Counted from the stretch's first letter, positions 37,404 to 49,396 are shown. The stretch: DNA of 64,000 nt from Lenzites betulinus (GCA_022264855.1 JABYQU010000035.1:310001-374000); one strand, 5' to 3'. A program made the numbers and translations. Notes: generated from the sequence alone by a model not told the origin.

Positions 37404-37781
37404 CTATGCGTCCTCCATGTATTTTCCACGGATGTCCTTCCACTGCTTCTGCAGCGGGCGTCAGCAAGGCGGGAGACAGCAGCGCGAGCGAGAGCGGAGC
37501 GGACGCACCCCCTTGTTCCAGGAGTCCCAGAAGGACGTGATACCGACGTCGAAGCCGATGCTGAACGCGAACGCGCCGGCGAAGATGGTCGGCACGAACA
37601 CACCTGTGCGCAGAGGGGGCATGACGTTCAGCTCCAGAATCCAGATACTCGCAGCAGAGGCTGTTTTCGGGGAGACTCACTGTTGCGCCGGACAAGAGTG
37701 TTGTAGAACGTGTTGGCCAGCTGCGTGCGGGTGTCAGCGACGGCAGGTGGATGGCGGGGCAGGGTGGGCACTCACAGACAT
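37404..37781 (-). CDS. QCR9: Cytochrome bc1 complex subunit 9 (Qcr9)
   Basis: Small single-helix subunit of respiratory complex III in the mitochondrial inner membrane. Four exons join in frame: 37781-37776 (only ATG TCT), 37720-37681, 37603-37509 and 37448-37404. They give 61 residues: LANTFYNTLVRRNSVFVPT, then the transmembrane part IFAGAFAFSIGFDVGITS, then FWDSWNKGKQWKDIR and a short acidic end. The pattern matches Qcr9 (TFFRRN, VGAFAF, NKGKLWKDV in known members), and length is typical. It is easily missed because no single exon exceeds 95 nt. All introns have GT-AG borders with good fungal donors (GTGAGT, GTGCGT). Confidence 0.9.
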
Positions 37782-38154
37782 GGCTGGTAGTCGGAGGAGG
37801 GTTCGTGGTGGACCGGAAAGGCGGGATAGGCGCCGTGTCTCTCGCTCGGCGGAGTTTGGAATGATGTAGACGCTCGTGAGCGTTCTCGAGGATTTGACGA
37901 GAACAGTCTGAACACATATCGCCTCAAATTATCGGCGCAACTGGCAGGCACAAGCCAGCGGCGAGTACTACCAGCTTCGCTCAAACTCGCTGGCGGTCAG
38001 TTGAGGTGACATGCTAGGGACATGACATAACGCTACATATACGGCGTTGTCCTACACAAGCACAAGCGTACATCCAACTTCAAGCTTCAAGCTCAAGTCT
38101 CGAAACAGTTCGCCAATAAATTGATGTTACAGATACTCCACACCGCCCACACGC
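37782..38154. other. Intergenic spacer
   Basis: Promoter of QCR9 and 3' flank of the membrane-protein gene. No other feature was recognised. Confidence 0.4.
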
Positions 38155-41125
38155 TCACTTCGGGAGTACGGTCGAGGAGCCCTTCTCCTCCGCAAAGTCC
38201 ACCATGTAGATCCGCGGCTTGTCCACGTCCGCATCCGCGAAGTCCCAGTTTCCGTCCCGCCTGATCGTAGAGACGCCCTGAGGCGAGGGGTCCGCGAGCG
38301 CGCTGGGGCAGCGAATGCTCGGGCTCGTAGCCTGACTGGAAGCTTTCTCGGAGTCGTCGTTCGTGAACAGGTCCGCGTCGAAGCCCGACTCCATCAGGAC
38401 CGCCTCGACGTGCACTGTCGTACAAACATAACCCAGTCAGCGCAGAACATAGCGGACGGCGCGGCTCGGGAACGCACGATAGTGGGCGAGGCCCTGCCCG
38501 AAGCCGGTCCAGCAGACGATCCCGAAGACGAGGGCGCCGAGGAGGACGAGAGACGAGACGACGGTCATGCAGCAGAAGAACGGCCATTCGATGAACGTCC
38601 AGAGGTACACCTGCGCCTTGAACATCGCGCTCCACCCGGCGAGGTAGAACACGGTGAGGAACATGAATCCAGCCATGAGCAGCGTCATTTCCCGACGCAC
38701 GGCGAACCAGCCCTGCGTGTCCGTGCGTCAGTGCCAGCTCACCGTCGCTGCAGACATGAGTCGGGGTGGGGCTTACCATGGCCATCCACGGAATGATGGT
38801 CTATCGGTGCACGTCAGCTGCGCCGCATTATAGGCCGACAAGGAGTGATGTGATGGACGTACTACGACGGTGAACACGAACAGCGCGTAGTAGACGGGGG
38901 CGTGCTGTGCCAACACCGCGATCTCGCTGTTGCGCAGCTGGTCGATCCACAGGCTGATGGCCGTGATCGTGAAGAAGAGCGAGAGTTGGAGGAACATGGA
39001 CTTGAGCAGGAAGAACTGCGGCCTGCGGGTCAGATCCTCCATGACGATATATGTATGGAGGGGGGCACTTGCCTTGTAGAGCCGCATGACGCGTGGGGGA
39101 GGGCCCACCGTGCGGATAGTGGACGAGCTGTAGCTCTGCATGAGCGGTGAGTACAGGCCCACTTGAAGTTGAAGGAAGTCCGGGGATACGTACTTTCGCA
39201 ATGTGGAACGCAAGGAACGTTGTCGAGATCAACGCAGTGACGTTGAGAACCAGTTCAGGGATCTGAGAGCACACTGTGAGCTTTGACGGCCATACACCAT
39301 ATACGATAGACCGTCCGGACCTGGAGAGCTAGTCGAGTGTTGAAGTATGACGGCATGAAGTCGAAGTTGCAAGGTGTCCCGTCATCGACAATAAGTGAGC
39401 GGTATCTGAACCTGACGTCCGTAGTGCGCCAGACGGTGTAGGCCGCCCACGAAGTCTGCATCACTCGCGCAAAAACAACGGCCCAACTGCACGATGTTAA
39501 ACGGGAGAACCACGCCGGAAGACAAAAGACATACATATGCGGTATGGAGTTCCACAGAATCTGTATAGGATGCATGGTAAATCACACGGCTAAACATCAT
39601 GTTTGGGGACTTACACCGAACGTAGAGATCCCCAGCAACCAGAACTGAGAGCCGATCAGGGCGAGGTCCTCTCGTTGGGAGTTATCCAGGCTGCACCGCG
39701 TGAGTTTCACAACCGCCTCCCGCAGTTGTTCAAAATACTCACATTCGCCCGGGGTATTCGAGCATGCGTGCGCACTGCTCGCTCAACACCACGGAGTCCG
39801 CGCCGTTGTTGTACGTCATCTCCACAGCGGTTACCTTCTTCGTAGAGGGATCCCGGATGGCGGTGAGCGCAGTCCCATCTAAGGATCTCCGTACGAACTG
39901 TATGCAGTCTGAGACTCGCGGACAATATAGGAAATCAGAGGAACGGAAAACGAACTTGTTGATGAGCGAGCCCATCCAAGATATCGTGCTAATGAGAGTC
40001 CTGTCAATATTCGACCCAAGCAGACCAGATCGAAACACGCACTATGGTGACTGGTTGCGTAGTGGCTGGCTGCGTGGTAATTGGAAGTGACTCGGGCACG
40101 CAGGGATTGGGCCTGGCGCTGATCAGCTCCACATCCCCCCGTACGACCTGAATGCACAGTCTGAGATTTGCGCAAGTCAGAGGAACAAAAAACGAACATG
40201 TTCAAGAGCACTCCCGTCCAAGATATCGTGCTAATGACAGTCCTGTCAATATACGACCCAAGCGGACCGAGACCGAAGCACGCACGATAGTGACTGGTTG
40301 CGTAGTGGCTGGCTGTGTAGTGACTGGAAGTGACTCGGGCGCGCAGGGATTGGGCCTGGCGCTGATCAACTCCCCGGCCCGCCGTACAAACTGTGTGCAC
40401 AGTCTGATTTGAGGACAATGCAGCAAATCAGAGCAACATAAAATGTACGTTTTGATGAATGACTTGGTTCAAGATATCATTCTATACACCGGGCTCCTAT
40501 CAGTATACGGCCCTTAGAGCAAAAGCGAAATACGCACTATGGTGACTGACTCTGAGGCGGGTGTGTAGGAGTCTTGTACAGCGGTGGATGGCACCTCTGC
40601 TAGAGCTCTCCCAAGCTATATACACGGTATGAATCCAACGATGACGAACGTCCTATCAGAATGTGTCCCAAGGAGGGCGAGACCGGAACACATACAATCG
40701 GGAGTGCCCTCGGAACATAAGTCGCCCCCGTCGCATTCACAGCCATGCCGGTTTCCCAGATAGTCGCACACTCCTTGTACACGTCCCCGACCGGGGCCGC
40801 TGTGCACAGTTCCAGGTCTAGGCGGTCCCCGTCCCGGAAAAGCCGGGCGACCTCATTGCGAGGCACCTCTGCGGTGCGCAGGATGTTGTTCACGAACCCA
40901 AATGTGTTCGCATCCTCGGTGTATATGAACGTCGCGGTGAGGCCCTGTGCGAGACAGTGAATCACGCTGAGGAGGAAAAAGGCCAGCGTGTGCGGGGTTA
41001 GGGTGATCCTGGTGAACTAACGCACGAACGCGTTCGGGTTTAGGTACGTTTCGAGCTGTATAAGAGCGCGTTCTGCTCACCATGGACTTGATATATATCG
41101 CCGCTTTCCCGTTAGTCTTCGTCAT
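38155..41125 (-). CDS. Uncharacterised multi-pass membrane protein with tandemly duplicated exons
   Basis: I do not recognise a named family. From the ATG at 41125 the protein has an N-terminal hydrophobic helix (LAFFLLSVIHCLAQGLTATF) and a loop with several cysteines. A lumenal or extracellular stalk is encoded by repeated exons. Transmembrane helices follow: SQFWLLGISTFGILWNSIPH, ELVLNVTALISTTFLAFH, FLQLSLFFTITAISLWI, APVYYALFVFTVV, LLMAGFMFLTVFYLAGW, FFCCMTVVSSLVLLGALVFG. HTYIVMEDLTRRPQFFLLK lies between helices. The C-terminal tail is soluble and acidic, with the stop at 38155. All exons joined in frame with GT-AG introns. The stalk exons (40615-40538, 40390-40286, 40147-40043, 39897-39743) derive from one exon-intron unit. 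The gene is probably basidiomycete-conserved; topology suggests a sensor or channel-like role, but nothing specific is supported. Confidence 0.78.
39743..40615 (-). repeat. Tandem exon-intron repeats (about 245-bp unit)
   Basis: Two units are near-identical (exons 40390-40286 and 40147-40043, both 105 nt, phase 0). Diverged flanking units lie at 40615-40538 and 39897-39743. The intervening introns are also similar, containing a shared segment that includes GACAGTCCTGTCAATATACG-like sequence. The two close exons each encode 35 residues with the core ELISARPNPC and TTQPATTQPVTI. Confidence 0.85.
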
Positions 41126-42036
41126 CTTGAGTAGTAGAAATCGAAATTGATTCTAGCGCTGTTCGTTATGTCGGGACTGTCAAAGCCCACTTGAAAGAAA
41201 TAACAGCGAAAGATACAGGTCTGAAAGTGGCACAGAGACGAACAAGCAAAGCAAAGCAGAAGGTCGTAAGAGGAACGCGTAACAGACAGACCGGCAAGGG
41301 CTCAGAACGAAGAGGGAAGTAGAAACACAGCGGATGAGTCCTGGAGCCTGCCAAGGGGAGGCTTGGGAAAGGGAGAGGTGGTCTCTTATAAGTGACCGTG
41401 TCTCGGTTGCACGCGTCCCAGCACCGACATCAAAGCTCGGCGCGGCGGCGCCCTCGCTGGCGATTCAGGACTCGAGATCTGACGAAGCGATGCACATATG
41501 TTCGGCGCGGATTGATGCTCCCGTTGAGTTACCGCCCAGCGGGATTGTGATGCTTTCTCATGATCATCCACTTCCACCATGCTTCAGAGACGCGTTGGTT
41601 GAGCTCTGAAAGGCGATAAGGATCTTGCTGTCTAGTAAGAGTGAGTAAGACCAGGAGTAGACGAAGGTTTCTGCGACCTCAGACATGTGCTCCGGGAGAG
41701 TACGGTGCAACACGAAGACTGAACAAGCCTAGCGTGCCAGGGGCGGTGGGGTCGCTATGTCGATGAGGGCACCAGCTTGAAGGGATAGCTGATCACCAGA
41801 CAATTTACTCACTGGTGCGATCTAGTGGGAATTCCATGTTAAGATTGATCACGATACGTGGTACGTAGGAGGCAGTGATGGGCGCTTGTTAAGCACTCGC
41901 CAGCTTATTTTGTTTGTATCTATTTGACATATGAAATGAGTTGTCGCGTGAATTTGGAGGTGGAGAAATCTTGTCAAGTAAACGTGCTCTGGCCTCTTGT
42001 GCTCGCTGTCCTTGTCGCCGCACTCGCTGCTCTGCC
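41126..42036. other. Divergent intergenic region
   Basis: Upstream regions of the membrane-protein gene and the mitochondrial ribosomal protein gene. Open frames at 41334-41609 and others lack domains. No RNA gene or repeat was recognised. Confidence 0.45.
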
Positions 42037-42747
42037 ATGTCTTTCGTCAGAGCACTTCCTTCACTCAGGTCAAGAGCCTCGCATAGGGTCTGGGCCGCCT
42101 CATTCTCTTCGTCTGCGTCTACGTCTGCGAGCGCGACCAACACTCCTCCGGCCCCCGACCTCTTCCAAACTCTGACTTCGAGCGACACCGCCCCCGCCCC
42201 CGCCGCTGCTAGCACTAGCGATAGCGTCACGAATATCCAAAGCTTTCTAGACCCCATCATCCCGTCCTATGAAGGAGTTGCCACGGAAGACGGGCCGCCA
42301 GTACCTCCCGCAGACAGCTACCGCGTGAACCCAGCCGCGGCCGCGAACCTGGCGCAGCGGGCGAGTATCGGTTCGCAGAAGCCGGTGTACAACGTGTCCG
42401 TGAAGGCGACGCGCAACAACACGATCGCGACGTTCGCAAACGACGCGGGCCGGCAGTTCGTCACGCTCTCCGGCGGGAAGCTCGGGTTCAAGAAGAGCAA
42501 CCGGAACGGGTACGAGGCGGGGTACCAGTGCGCGGTGGGCATCATCAGTGCGATGGAGAAGGAGCTCGAGCGCACGGACTTCGAGTGGCAGCTGTATCTC
42601 AAGGGCTTTGGGCAGGGGCGCGACGCGATACTCACCGCGATCACGACTGCGGTCGGGACGAACGTGAAGACGCGGTTGACGCGGGTGACGGACAGGACGC
42701 CGTTGAAGGTGGGCGGGACGCGGGGGAAGAAGGCGAGGCGGATATAG
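42037..42747 (+). CDS. Mitochondrial small-subunit ribosomal protein uS11m
   Basis: Bacterial-type S11 of the mitochondrial 37S subunit, at the mRNA exit/platform. The ATG at 42037 begins MSFVRALPSLRSRASHR, an Arg/Ser-rich mitochondrial targeting sequence. A Ser/Thr/Ala/Pro linker follows. The S11 domain starts VYNVSVKATRNNTIATFAND and continues VTLSGGKLGFKKSNRNGYEA, YQCAVGIISAMEKEL and LYLKGFGQGRDAILTAI. It ends VTDRTPLKVGGTRGKKARRI, the standard S11 C-terminus. The gene is a single exon. About 236 residues, longer than bacterial S11 because of the presequence and linker. Upstream in-frame sequence exists but lacks a better ATG. Confidence 0.94.
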   Translation: MSFVRALPSLRSRASHRVWAASFSSSASTSASATNTPPAPDLFQTLTSSDTAPAPAAASTSDSVTNIQSFLDPIIPSYEGVATEDGPPVPPADSYRVNPAAAANLAQRASIGSQKPVYNVSVKATRNNTIATFANDAGRQFVTLSGGKLGFKKSNRNGYEAGYQCAVGIISAMEKELERTDFEWQLYLKGFGQGRDAILTAITTAVGTNVKTRLTRVTDRTPLKVGGTRGKKARRI

Positions 42748-43372
42748 AGCCTGGGTGAGCGATGCTGCGTCGCTTTCGCGCGGGCGTGCGCTGACGGCCG
42801 TTGCAGATCCTGTTGCTGCTTCTTCGCGGTGGATGTACCCTTCGACCCTACGCGGCTGTGCTCCCTCGACCCGATCCTCCACGCCTATACCGCACCCACG
42901 TTGCAAGGCGGTTGCGCCGCAAAAGCTGGCTACTGCGTGCAGCCCTTCGCGGAGACGGCGCGGAAGATGGCGCAATCGACTATATTATTGAACGGGCTAA
43001 TGGAAGTGCTGCTTCGCTCCCAGAGAATACATGAGATGTGTTGAAGTTCCCACAACGTCTGCGCCCGCGCATGATGTCCCCCGGTCGGAAGAGACGAGAG
43101 TAAGAGTGCGTTACACATACTAGCAGGTGTGAGTAGTACGCCGGTGCATACGCAGCGTCGAGCCGGCGTAAGCGGGGAGGGCTTATGTCATCGGGAGTCG
43201 GAGGAGCGCACGCGTACGATCGGCATCCGCCCGCCTGCATTACATTTACTCCCCCGCGCCCCTCGCTTCCACACATCTCTCCCTCCCTCTCTCACCCTCC
43301 CTCGTTCTCGTTCTGGCCGCTGCGTCCTCTAGACTCCTCTTAGCACGCTTAAGATACCCCAAGCTATCGCAC
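42748..43372. other. Intergenic region
   Basis: 3' flank of the uS11m gene and promoter of the hydrolase gene, with a CTCC-rich tract at about 43255-43320. No other gene was recognised. Confidence 0.4.
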
Positions 43373-44944
43373 ATGAGTGGCCCCACTGGTTCTCTCGCAG
43401 ACACCCTCTCCCTGCCTCCGGCAAGAGAGATTCCATCCACATTCGCCGCCAGTGTCAAAAGCTGGTTAGTGCACGAGATCACGCTCACCAGCGGCGCATA
43501 TATTTATTCTTTGTGTTAGGTGGGCAGCAGGAGAGAAAGAGTCGGCAGCCAGTGAAGAACGATTACTCAGGTATGTCCAGCCACTCGGATATGAAAGCAT
43601 CCGACCGACTCGTGCGACAGGAAACTCCCCTACTTCCGTGCAGCTGGCTCTCCCCCTGTAACACCAGACGCGGCCACTCCTGTCATAGCCCAGAGCTCTC
43701 GCGTCGAGCTTGATGACCCAAAGGAATACCTCAACACCTTCGCGATAACAGCCACCTCTCCTTCCCCGGACGCACCGCCCCCTGCGGTCGTCCTGCACGG
43801 CTACGGCGCGGGCCTCGGCTTCTTCTTCCAGAACTTCCCTGCATTGGGCACCTGGGCAGGCAAACGCGGTGGCTCCGTGTTCGCTGTCGATTGGCTCGGA
43901 ATGGGGCGCTCCGCGCGCGTGCCCTTTCATGTAAAGGCGAAGCGCGAAGATATCGACGGCCGTGTGAACGAGGCCGAGACCTTCTTTGTCGACTCACTTG
44001 AGCAATGGCGGCGCAAGATGGGCCTCGAGACCATGACGCTCATTGGACACTCCCTCGGGGGGTACCTGAGCATCGCCTACGCCCTACGTCATCCCACGCG
44101 CGTGCACAAGCTCATCCTGCTTTCGCCGGCCGGCATTCCACGAGACCCGAACAACTCCGTGCCCTCGCGCGAGCTCACCGACCCGCAGACCACAGGGGCG
44201 ACGGATCAGGACCACCCTGAACCCGCCGATCCACAGCGGGTGGAGGACCTGAAGGCTACTCAGCAGGCGGCGAAGCGGGAGGAGTCGAACAGCCGCAAGG
44301 TGCTCACATACCTCTGGGAGAAGGGCTGGAGTCCATTCCAGGTCGTGCGCTCGACGTTCTTCTGGGGACCCATGCTCATCGGCAAGTACTCGACACGGCG
44401 CTTCATTGGGCTGAGCGAGGACGAGACCCGTGCTATGCACGACTACATCCTGAACATCACGCTCGCGAAGGGTTCCGGCGAATACTGCATATGTGAGTAC
44501 ATACTCAGATTGTGACAACCGGGAACTCGTCCTCATGGCCTTGCTTCCAGCGCACCTACTCGCACCCGGCGCGCATGCAAGGCGACCGATGGTTGATCGG
44601 ATAGCTCCATTGAAGATTCCGGTCACCTTTGTTTGTGCGTACCCCACTCCACGCTGCAATTTACGTATGCTCACTATGACGTCTAGACGGAGACCACGAT
44701 TGGATGGACCCTGAGGGTGGTAAGGAGTCGGTCGAGCGACTCCGCCAGGCTGGTAACGGCCTCGGGAGGATGTACATGATTCCCCACGCAGGTCATCATG
44801 GTGCGTTGCTTCCCAACATGGTGCCTTCCATCCGCTCACGCTTTGTCTACAGTATACCTCGACAACCCCAAGGCCATGAACGACCTTCTGATCAAAGAGC
44901 TCGACCGCCCTGCAGGGTCGGGCCGCACATCATACGCTGCATAG
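43373..44944 (+). CDS. Alpha/beta hydrolase of the ABHD4/5 (CGI-58, Cld1/Ict1) family
   Basis: Lipid hydrolase or acyltransferase family; yeast members deacylate cardiolipin or acylate lysophosphatidic acid. From 43373 the protein reads MSGPTGSLADTLSLPP. Later come an oxyanion-hole motif VVLHGYGAGLGFFFQNF, VDWLGMGRS and the nucleophile elbow IGHSLGGYLSIAYALRHP (Ser in GHSLGG). HKLILLSPAGIP and a lid region with SPFQVVRSTFFWGP follow. The acid lies in GDHDWMDPEGG. The C-terminal HAGHHVYLDNP contains the catalytic His and the family's HX4D motif. The end is SGRTSYAA with the stop at 44942-44944. At least seven exons join in frame; short introns follow VKSW, ERLL, the second YCI and HAGHH. All three catalytic residues are visible, so it should be active. 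Confidence 0.9.
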
Positions 44945-45526
44945 AATGACACACATTCCTTCGGACTTGTTGCACATTGGTTTCCCTCGTTGCTTTCGTT
45001 ACGGATAGAATGGGTTATGGATTTGTTACTTTCTTCAACAGTGTATTAATCGCACGGGACTGTAATGTGATAATATACATTGTGGTTCTCTAGTTCATAC
45101 GAGCCGCACGTTTATTCGACCACTCCTACGAGGTAAACATGCCAGTAAGTGCAAGCCGATTCAGTCTCCGAGAAGACCGAATGGCGGTTCGCCGCCGAGC
45201 GCTAAACGCAACCACGTCTTTCTTTCGACCATACACACGCGCTGCTTGTCTTATTATACAAGCTCGTTCAGTCTTTCCACCATCGTGAAGTTGAACCCCT
45301 TGTGATGTTTGACATCGTCTAGAGCCCGGTACAATACGTTTGTGCTCTGAGATTTCAGGCGGAGTATCGTTGCGAAGTCCGAGCCATGCTGCAGCGCGTC
45401 CCTGGCCCCGAGCCTGCTTCTAGTTTTCCTAACCTGAAGCTTCGACATCCACTGCGATCTACTTCCCACTGACTTCTGACCACTCAACTGACCTTCAAGC
45501 TTCACCGCCTCGCCTATGTGCCCAGG
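44945..45526. other. Intergenic region
   Basis: 3' flank of the hydrolase and promoter of the next gene. The sequence just after 44945 is T-rich, as in a 3' untranslated region. No other feature is supported. Confidence 0.4.
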
Positions 45527-47453
45527 ATGCCACCCAAGAAGAAAGGCCCGCCGTACACCGACGACCCCGGCTGCAAGTACATCGTGATCGAGGACCCGTG
45601 GCCGGGGAACGCGACGGGCAAGGCGCGCACGCAGGTGTTCTACAACCACCTCTGCACGTGGGTGTACTTCATGCTGGGTAAGGCACACCAGGTCGACGCC
45701 GTGTACTCTGTCAATACGGTATGTATGCACCACTTTTGCCGGAGGTGCACCAATTGAACCATCTTCCCGAATCGCCCACCTGTTTACTAACGCCACGCTT
45801 GATGATGTTGTGTGCCGCTTCTCCTGCTGCCGATACCCAACGTACGCTCGGATGCGCACACGCAGCGGGGCGAAGTCATCGTGCAACTCCCGCAGGAAGT
45901 CGACCTCACGCCCATCCTCGGCGCGCACGCGTGGCGCAAATGCCTCGCGCGCGGCAACCCGCAAGACAAGGACCGCGTCTCCTACGTCTTCGAGTACAAC
46001 TACCGCAACCGCGGCGAGCCCGGCAACCGTACGCGTCTCCTCCCCCGCCCGTCTCGCCCCGCGCCCTGCTAAAGTACGATACTGACGGCGACAGACAACT
46101 GGCTCGAGTTCTATCCGACGGTGAGCGGGGACCCGCCGCCGCACCTGAAGTTTCCGGTGATATATCCGTACCCGCGCGCGAGCTATGCCTCGCCGAGGGG
46201 CAAGAACTGCGCGGACCTCGCGCTCCCGCTGCCGCCCACGCGCCAGCCTACCCCGATTCCCGACACGGTATGTTTGGAGGCGCCCGCTGTGCGTAGACGC
46301 GAGAGGGTCCTGTGCTAATATTTGCGCAGAGTCGCTTCGAGCCGTACGAGCATCCGTCGCAGATATCCTCGAGGACGGTTGAGGGGGCGCATGCTAGGCC
46401 GCAAGAGCCTGTACAGGACGCGTTGAATGGTACACGCCGGGAATAGGCACGTTTGCTATGTTGTGCTGACTTGTTCCATAGCACCCGCCGTGACGGGAAA
46501 GCTTGGCAAGATAGATCCGTATGATGAAGGTCTGCCTAACAGCACTGCACAACCTACACTACATACTTATTCATATACCATATTTTTAGAAGCACACGCT
46601 CTCCGTTCACTGAAGCAGGAGGCACAGGACGGGCTAGGTCGTGTCAAACTAGACCCGGAGGGACGCGCGGTGAAACCGGAGCCTGAACTATACGGCCCTT
46701 CGAAGACGTTTAGAAACGCAGTCGAACGTTTGCAGCAGGCGCGCACTGGTGGAGATACAGGATCAACCACTCCCCAGCAAGGTGCTCCAGACCCTCGCGT
46801 CAAGCCAGAACTAGTCAAGGAGGAGCCGGAACTCTACGGCCCTTCGAAGCAGTTTAGGACTGCTGTCGAGCGGCTGCAGCAGTCTCGTTCAGCTACAGGA
46901 CAGGAAGAGCACGCTGGCTCCGTGGCGCCCGCTGCGCTGGTGGTCAAGGCAGAACAGCCTAGTGCACCGTCGAGAGAGTTTGTGGATGCATTCCAGCGGA
47001 TGCGGGGAGGTCAGACCGAGCCGCGGGAAGGTATTGCGCAGCCCACAGCCCCCAACCTCTATGACTCTCACCTTGTGCAAGAACCGCACGTCAAGCAAGA
47101 TTTCTCTGAAGATCCGCCTCCTCCGTCGGAAGGATTTCGCGCTGCGTTCGAGAGATTGCGAGGGGTGCAAGCTACAGCCTCACCAAACCCCGACGCTGCT
47201 CGAGGACCGGGGTATGACGAAGGGGCGCCTCCGACAATTCCACCGGACCCCAGACTAGGTAGCGTGACATCCGACAAGTGTTTTTTGAAGGATTCAACTT
47301 ACCGCGTCCCTCTTGACATAGCTCCGAAGCGAGTCAAGGAGGAGGACATTCGCGACCCTGCAGGTTAAAGTTCACGAATATTGCTAGCCCGATGTGATTG
47401 ACTGACAGCGTGCAACAGACCGAAAGCGGCTCAAGAGCGAAAGCTATTACTAA
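45527..47453 (+). CDS. Uncharacterised protein with repeated FRxAxERLQ modules and SUMO-acceptor-like motifs
   Basis: Not recognised. From the ATG at 45527 (MPPKKKGPPYTDDPG) a folded N-terminal domain spans several exons: TQVFYNHLCTWVYFMLGKAH, GEVIVQLPQEVDLTPILGA, DRVSYVFEYNYRNRGEP, NWLEFYPTVSG and LKFPVIYPYPRASY. The C-terminal half (46590-47370) has four repeats built on PSxxFRxAxERLQ (YGPSKTFRNAVERLQ, YGPSKQFRTAVERLQ, APSREFVDAFQRMRG, PPSEGFRAAFERLRG). Between them are motifs of the psi-K-x-E/D type (VKLD, VKPE, VKPE, VKEE, VKAE, VKQD, VKEE). The frame can stop at 47368. Alternatively it can splice (donor GTTAAA) to a short exon ending DRKRLKSESYY at 47453, which would add a basic signal. 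A nuclear role is an inference from the composition. Confidence 0.7.
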
Positions 47454-47570
47454 ATCTACCGAACATCTAGTTAGGTCGTATGTCACCAGTGCTATATATG
47501 TGTCCCTGTCCATCTTCTCGTTTCCCAGCGAGTGTCCGTTTCAGATCTACAGCGACGTCATCCGTCTCAC

Positions 47571-49396
47571 TCAAACTCGGGCTCGTCGACTGGCTAGAGC
47601 AACAAGGAAGCTCCCTGCCCCTGTCGCGAGCGCGCATGTGCCCACGAAGATCTCGACAGCGCCATACCCTCCACGCCCGAACACGCCACCAAAGGACGAT
47701 CCCTTGCCGGCCTCGAGCAGCACGCCAGAGATCGCAGGCCCGACCACGGCGGACACGCCCTTGAAGAACGCGGTGCTGGCGAGTGCGAGGCCGGCGTACT
47801 CGGGCTTACCGCGCGCACAATCGGACGCCGCGCGGGGCCACGTCGAGGAGAATCCGCCGCTCTATGTCGCGTCAGTATTCGTTGCGAACCAAAGGGAAGT
47901 GCGGGGTCTGCTCACCAGCGCGCCGAAGATGATGGCGAAGAAGTAGAGCTGTGTGGCCGCGGTCGCGAGCCCCCAGAGGAGGAAGGCGACGAGGCCGCTG
48001 CCGATCGCGCTCACGCACATGATCCACGGGTACGGGAACTTGTCGCTCAGGTGGCCGAGCACGATCTGGCCGACGACGGCGGAGGAGTTAAAGAGCGAGA
48101 GCACGACCGTCGCCGTGAGCGGCGTCGACAGCGCACGCGTGAAGCTCGCGATGTACAGCGATACGGGGAAGTAGGAGAGCCCTTGCAGGAGGGTCGTCAA
48201 ACACTGCACGGGTTGTTTGAGTGACTGGGACGGTGAAGTTGACAGGAGGATGTTTGCACTCACGACGCTCCAGTAGATCGGGTTGCGCATGAAGCCGAGC
48301 TGCGGGGGGATGAAGCGCGGCCGACGCTGGTTCGCGGCCAACTTGGACACAGGCAAACGGGGGCGCATGCCAAGGAGGGCGATCCCTGCACAGAGCGTCG
48401 AGCCGATGGCCCAGATGCGCAAGGTCCACTGCAGGCCTACCTTGTCTAGCAATAGGTTCAAGACGAAGGGGAAGACGAATCCTGTTGAGCGCGGGTCAGT
48501 TCCGAAATCATGCGTGGAATATCGGCGAGTGCGAACCTCCTACACCTCCTCCGGCGAAGATGATGCCGCCAGCCAGGCCTCTCCGCTCAGAGAACCATTC
48601 GCTGAGCAACTTGATCACAGGAGCATATAGAAGCCCGCCACTGATGCCGAACCCGACACCTTGCAACAGAATAAGTTGCCACACCTACGCGAATGGTGAG
48701 TTTCACTTGATAATCAGGGGTGAATCGGTCAACTTACTTGCGTAGCAAAGCTACAGCAGAAGATGGAGATGAAGTACAGCGCGAGACCACCCCACATGCT
48801 GACTTTCATATACTCAGGATACCGATCTAGCGTCAAGCAGAACATAAGAGCCTATGAAATCCAAAGTTCAGCCCCCCGTGTTTCATTCAAGACCGTCGGA
48901 CCTACTTCGCAGTACTGCAGTGCGATGGACACGGTGCCCACCGCTGCGATCGCGACACCAGATGACTTGTCAAAAGGTGCGTGTGTCGTGTAATAATCTG
49001 AAATCGGCCCTCAGATAGTCAGACAACATTGCAGATGATGCCACCCGATGGTATATTCGATGTACCTTGGAAGATACCGTAACTGGATCATACTTTAAGA
49101 TCGGACACGTATCTCTGGAATTATACGATGCGTACGTACCTGAAACAAAAGCCCCAGATTACCATCTCCAGCACGAACGCAGAGAAGCAGAACGTCCACG
49201 CGCGCACACCGCGGTCCATGGGCGCAAGCTCATGCACCGTCACACCTTCATCGATTGCAGCTTGCAATGCAGCCTGCGACGAGTGCGCAGAGTAGACACT
49301 TGTTGGGCCTCCCGGGCCAGAGGGAGTTTGCTGCCCCGAGCTGGGCTGCACGAACGACAGTTCGTACTCCTCATTTTGTGGCCTTGGCGTTTCCAT
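47571..49396 (-). CDS. MFS transporter, monocarboxylate-permease type
   Basis: Major facilitator of the fungal MCT/Mch family. The start at 49396 gives a cytosolic N-terminus (METPRPQNEEYELSF) with DRGVRAWTFCFSAFVLEMV, the classic DGGxGW-like entry to helix 1. Other visible parts are DKSSGVAIAAVGTVSIALQY, a YPEYMKVSMWGGLALYFISI helix, LLQGVGFGISGGLLYAPV, SEWFSERRGLAGGIIFAGGG (helix 4-5 motif typical for MCTs), GLQWTLRIWAIG and LSLFNSSAVVGQIVLGHLSD. FVPTYFG-type variation is absent. The C-terminal half ends AGSFLVALASRRARV at 47571. About eight exons join in frame. Twelve helices are likely, but I did not count them rigorously. The gene's 5' flank is followed within about 255 bp by the left end of the KDZ transposon. 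Confidence 0.9.
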
